Part shown: positions 33,521 through 34,437 of the stretch, one piece after another
Position numbering within the stretch: the stretch's first letter is position 1
Layout: each line of letters opens with the position of its first letter
From: Candidatus Saccharimonadota bacterium
Lineage (GTDB): Bacteria > Patescibacteriota > Saccharimonadia > Saccharimonadales > Saccharimonadaceae
NCBI GenBank assembly: GCA_017404515.1
Contig: JAFRCG010000021.1
Location: forward strand, 1 to 34,437
Direction: 5' to 3'
DNA: 34,437 nucleotides
The notes under the pieces: model-generated
The model's input: the letters and a program-made list of their open reading frames with translations, nothing else
What the model was told of the DNA's origin: nothing
Database searches by the model: none
Position numbers and translations under genes: made by a program

Positions 33521-33670
33521 GGGGCCTGCATAAAACAGGCTACTAGAGTTTGGGACTTAGCCTCTGTACATTTTTACAACAGGCAAAGTATTTGCCAGTT
33601 GTAAAAATACAGAGTCTAAATCTGGTCTAAATCTCATTACAAACTCTAGTAGCCCTGTTTTATCGGCCCC
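33521..33670. repeat. Long imperfect hairpin before fragment cluster 2
   Basis: From the ends inward the arms pair as GGGGGCC, ATAAAACA, a bulged G, GGCTACTAGAGTTTG, an asymmetric internal loop that is longer on the right arm and contains two TCTAAAT copies, CTCTGTA, a bulge and TTTTTACAA. The tip is a small hairpin GGCAAA-GTA-TTTGCC. The general plan is the same as 3-128, although the stem sequences differ. It ends about 20 bp before the RRYPLSYV module on the plus strand. Nothing else is seen between the response regulator and this hairpin. Confidence 0.75.
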
Positions 33671-33677
33671 CTCCTCC

Positions 33678-33899
33678 TATTCCACCGGTGCCCGTCGGTA
33701 TCCGCTTTCGTATGTATATGCTGGAGGATACTTATGGTCAACTGGCGATGGAAGATCAGATTACCAAGGAACAGGTGGACAATACTACTCTAGCACAGCG
33801 GTAAGTGGCACTCCCAGCAAACAATACATGCTCATGTTTTCCAATATTATGGATCCGCAATATGGAAACTATAAAATATTTGGTTTTCCTCTCCGCTGT
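33678..33899 (+). pseudogene. Detached FISUMP variable-domain fragment (cluster 2, plus)
   Basis: The frame encodes about 74 residues from YSTGARRYPLSYVYAG through YYSSTAVS to FGFPLRC. It has no start codon with an SD, no signal peptide and no upstream domain. The end meets the minus-strand fragment in an inverted repeat (GGTTTTCCTCTCCGCT at 33882-33897 and its complement at 33906-33920), the same tail-to-tail arrangement as in cluster 1. The frame continues open to 34017 only as antisense of the other fragment. Confidence 0.6.
33691..33716 (+). repeat. 26-bp element, copy 3 of 5
   Basis: Plus-strand copy, identical to copy 1 over 26 bases. It marks the start of the plus-strand variable-domain fragment. 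Confidence 0.85.
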
Positions 33900-33920
33900 A
33901 AGATTAGCGGAGAGAAAACC
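33882..33920. repeat. Palindromic junction between convergent fragments
   Basis: GGTTTTCCTCTCCGCT, an 8-nt spacer, and AGCGGAGAGAAAACC are complementary apart from one bulged base. The palindrome arises where the conserved GF-LR coding ends of a plus and a minus fragment meet. It also contains the TAA stop of the minus fragment (33904-33906). Cluster 1 has the corresponding junction at 348-388. Confidence 0.8.
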
Positions 33921-34107
33921 CGTAGGCTTTATTATCGTTATTCTGGGGGTAGAGACCGCTACTACCCATGTACAGGGTGTACGCGTCGTTACTACCACTG
34001 TAGGCTGCGGTAGACCACCAGTCTCCGCTGGAGTCCTGGTTGCGTAGGAAACCATCGCCCCAGCCGTAGAAGCCTGAGAATACATACGAAAGCGGATACC
34101 GACGGGC
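33904..34107 (-). pseudogene. Detached FISUMP variable-domain fragment (cluster 2, minus, module B), DGR-like variation
   Basis: This fragment encodes about 67 residues from ARRYPLSYVFSG through NQDSSGDWWSTAAYSG and YPQNN to YGFSLR, where TAA replaces the expected Cys codon. It aligns with the cluster 1 minus fragment, with differences concentrated at the first two bases of NNC/NNT codons. It is fused in frame to module A upstream through GMALRSTT. The stop arises from the palindromic junction. It is likely a detached variable repeat. Confidence 0.6.
34081..34106 (-). repeat. 26-bp element, copy 4 of 5
   Basis: Minus-strand copy at the start of module B, identical to copies 1, 3 and 5 over 26 bases. 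Confidence 0.85.
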
Positions 34108-34323
34108 TGTTGTGGAGCGGAGAGCCATGCCGACATTTTTAGAGTATTCACTTACAGGGTTGAGGTTGTTATTGTGTACTCCTAGGTTGATAGCTTTTGT
34201 ACTATCCGTAGTAGTACTAGTCCAAGCAAAAATAAATTCGTTTTGATATCCTAGCCAACCGCCATTATCACCATACCAGTAGTAATCGCCAGACATTACA
34301 TACGAAAGCGGATACCGACGGGC
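34108..34323 (-). pseudogene. Detached FISUMP variable-domain fragment (cluster 2, minus, module A)
   Basis: This module reads ARRYPLSYVMSGDYYWYG and ends VGMALRSTT, where the next module begins in the same frame. It is therefore a head-to-tail copy of the same domain, with GMALR at the place of the terminal GF-LRC. The possible start codon is the ATG at 34296, without an SD. Its A/T-rich codons resemble the two plus fragments rather than module B. The upstream side is a hairpin (34382-34427), not a signal peptide or N-terminal domain. Confidence 0.55.
34297..34322 (-). repeat. 26-bp element, copy 5 of 5
   Basis: Minus-strand copy at the start of module A, identical over 26 bases to copies 1, 3 and 4. 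Confidence 0.85.
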
Positions 34324-34381
34324 AGAAGGTGAAGCAGGAGTATTTGTGCTTGACTGACAACATAAGCTCTAGTATAATGAT

Positions 34382-34427
34382 GACAAGTAGAGACTATATC
34401 TCTAGGAAATATAATCTCTAGCTTGTC
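34382..34427. repeat. Imperfect hairpin upstream of module A
   Basis: GACAAG, TAGAGA and TATAT blocks pair between 34382-34400 and 34408-34427 with single bulged bases. It is a smaller relative in form of the hairpins at 3-128 and 33521-33670 and again precedes a variable-domain module. The window ends 10 nt later, so it may be larger. Confidence 0.55.
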
Positions 34428-34437
34428 GGGTTTAGAA

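Noticed and set aside
1-34437. CRISPR array, insertion sequence or prophage
   Set aside because: No regularly spaced direct repeats, transposase, integrase, capsid or terminase genes were found. The only repeats are the TR/VR pair, the five 26-bp elements, hairpin arms and one short intergenic repeat.
1-34437. Recoded UGA (Gracilibacteria or Absconditabacteria code)
   Set aside because: Genes such as the DGR accessory gene end properly at TGA (3686-3688), and long frames do not need UGA to be read through.

Overview
The window looks like a chromosomal segment of a Candidate Phyla Radiation bacterium, most likely a Saccharibacteria (TM7)-type organism. The reasons are indirect: moderate AT content, compact operons, nucleotide salvage rather than synthesis (tdk, tmk, dCMP deaminase, class III ribonucleotide reductase), FISUMP/C-type-lectin-like surface proteins, a diversity-generating retroelement (DGR), and a secreted cutinase-like enzyme of the kind expected in an epibiont of Actinobacteria. 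UGA is used as a stop, which argues against Gracilibacteria and Absconditabacteria. No rRNA is present, so the assignment is an inference.

Layout. 1-600: two tail-to-tail fragments of FISUMP-type variable domains behind a long imperfect hairpin. 600-5260: a complete DGR. It has a structured 5' leader, a 608-aa anchored target protein whose last 61 codons are the variable repeat (VR), a MutS-like/Avd-like accessory protein, a reverse transcriptase (RT), and a template repeat (TR) lying downstream of the RT on the opposite strand. TR and VR are both 224 nt and align without gaps. Of 24 differences, 23 fall on TR adenines and change 17 residues, all of them Asn in the TR. 5260-11917: housekeeping genes on the minus strand (dus, a small zinc-ribbon protein, a UvrD-like helicase-nuclease, gpsA, an RlmD-type methyltransferase). 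11920-15348: an ABC exporter-type operon with one ATPase and two FtsX/MacB-type permeases. 15474-15588: tRNA-Gln and a strong hairpin. 15628-20683: envelope proteins (a single-pass protein, a lipoprotein, a 1091-aa membrane protein). 20684-25138: an nrdD-nrdG-iscS-iscU operon under a promoter overlapped by two NrdR boxes. 25336-27546: a small leaderless gene and a secreted cutinase-vWA-PKD protein. 27685-31757: dCMP deaminase, a frameshifted helicase, ung, tdk and tmk. 31743-33406: a two-component system. 33520-34437: a second cluster of FISUMP-domain fragments, in + and - orientation and partly in tandem, with two more imperfect hairpins.

The most interesting material is the DGR together with the fragment clusters at both window ends. 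Five copies of a 25-26 bp element are (nearly) identical at every base although their flanks have diverged. The minus-strand fragments differ from each other mostly at the first two bases of NNC/NNT codons, the pattern left by adenine mutagenesis of AAC/AAT codons. They look like detached or silent variable modules of a DGR-diversified family. A second general observation is that many first genes of operons have a TATAAT-like -10 box only 6-10 nt before the start codon, which predicts widespread leaderless transcription, whereas internal genes carry Shine-Dalgarno (SD) sequences.
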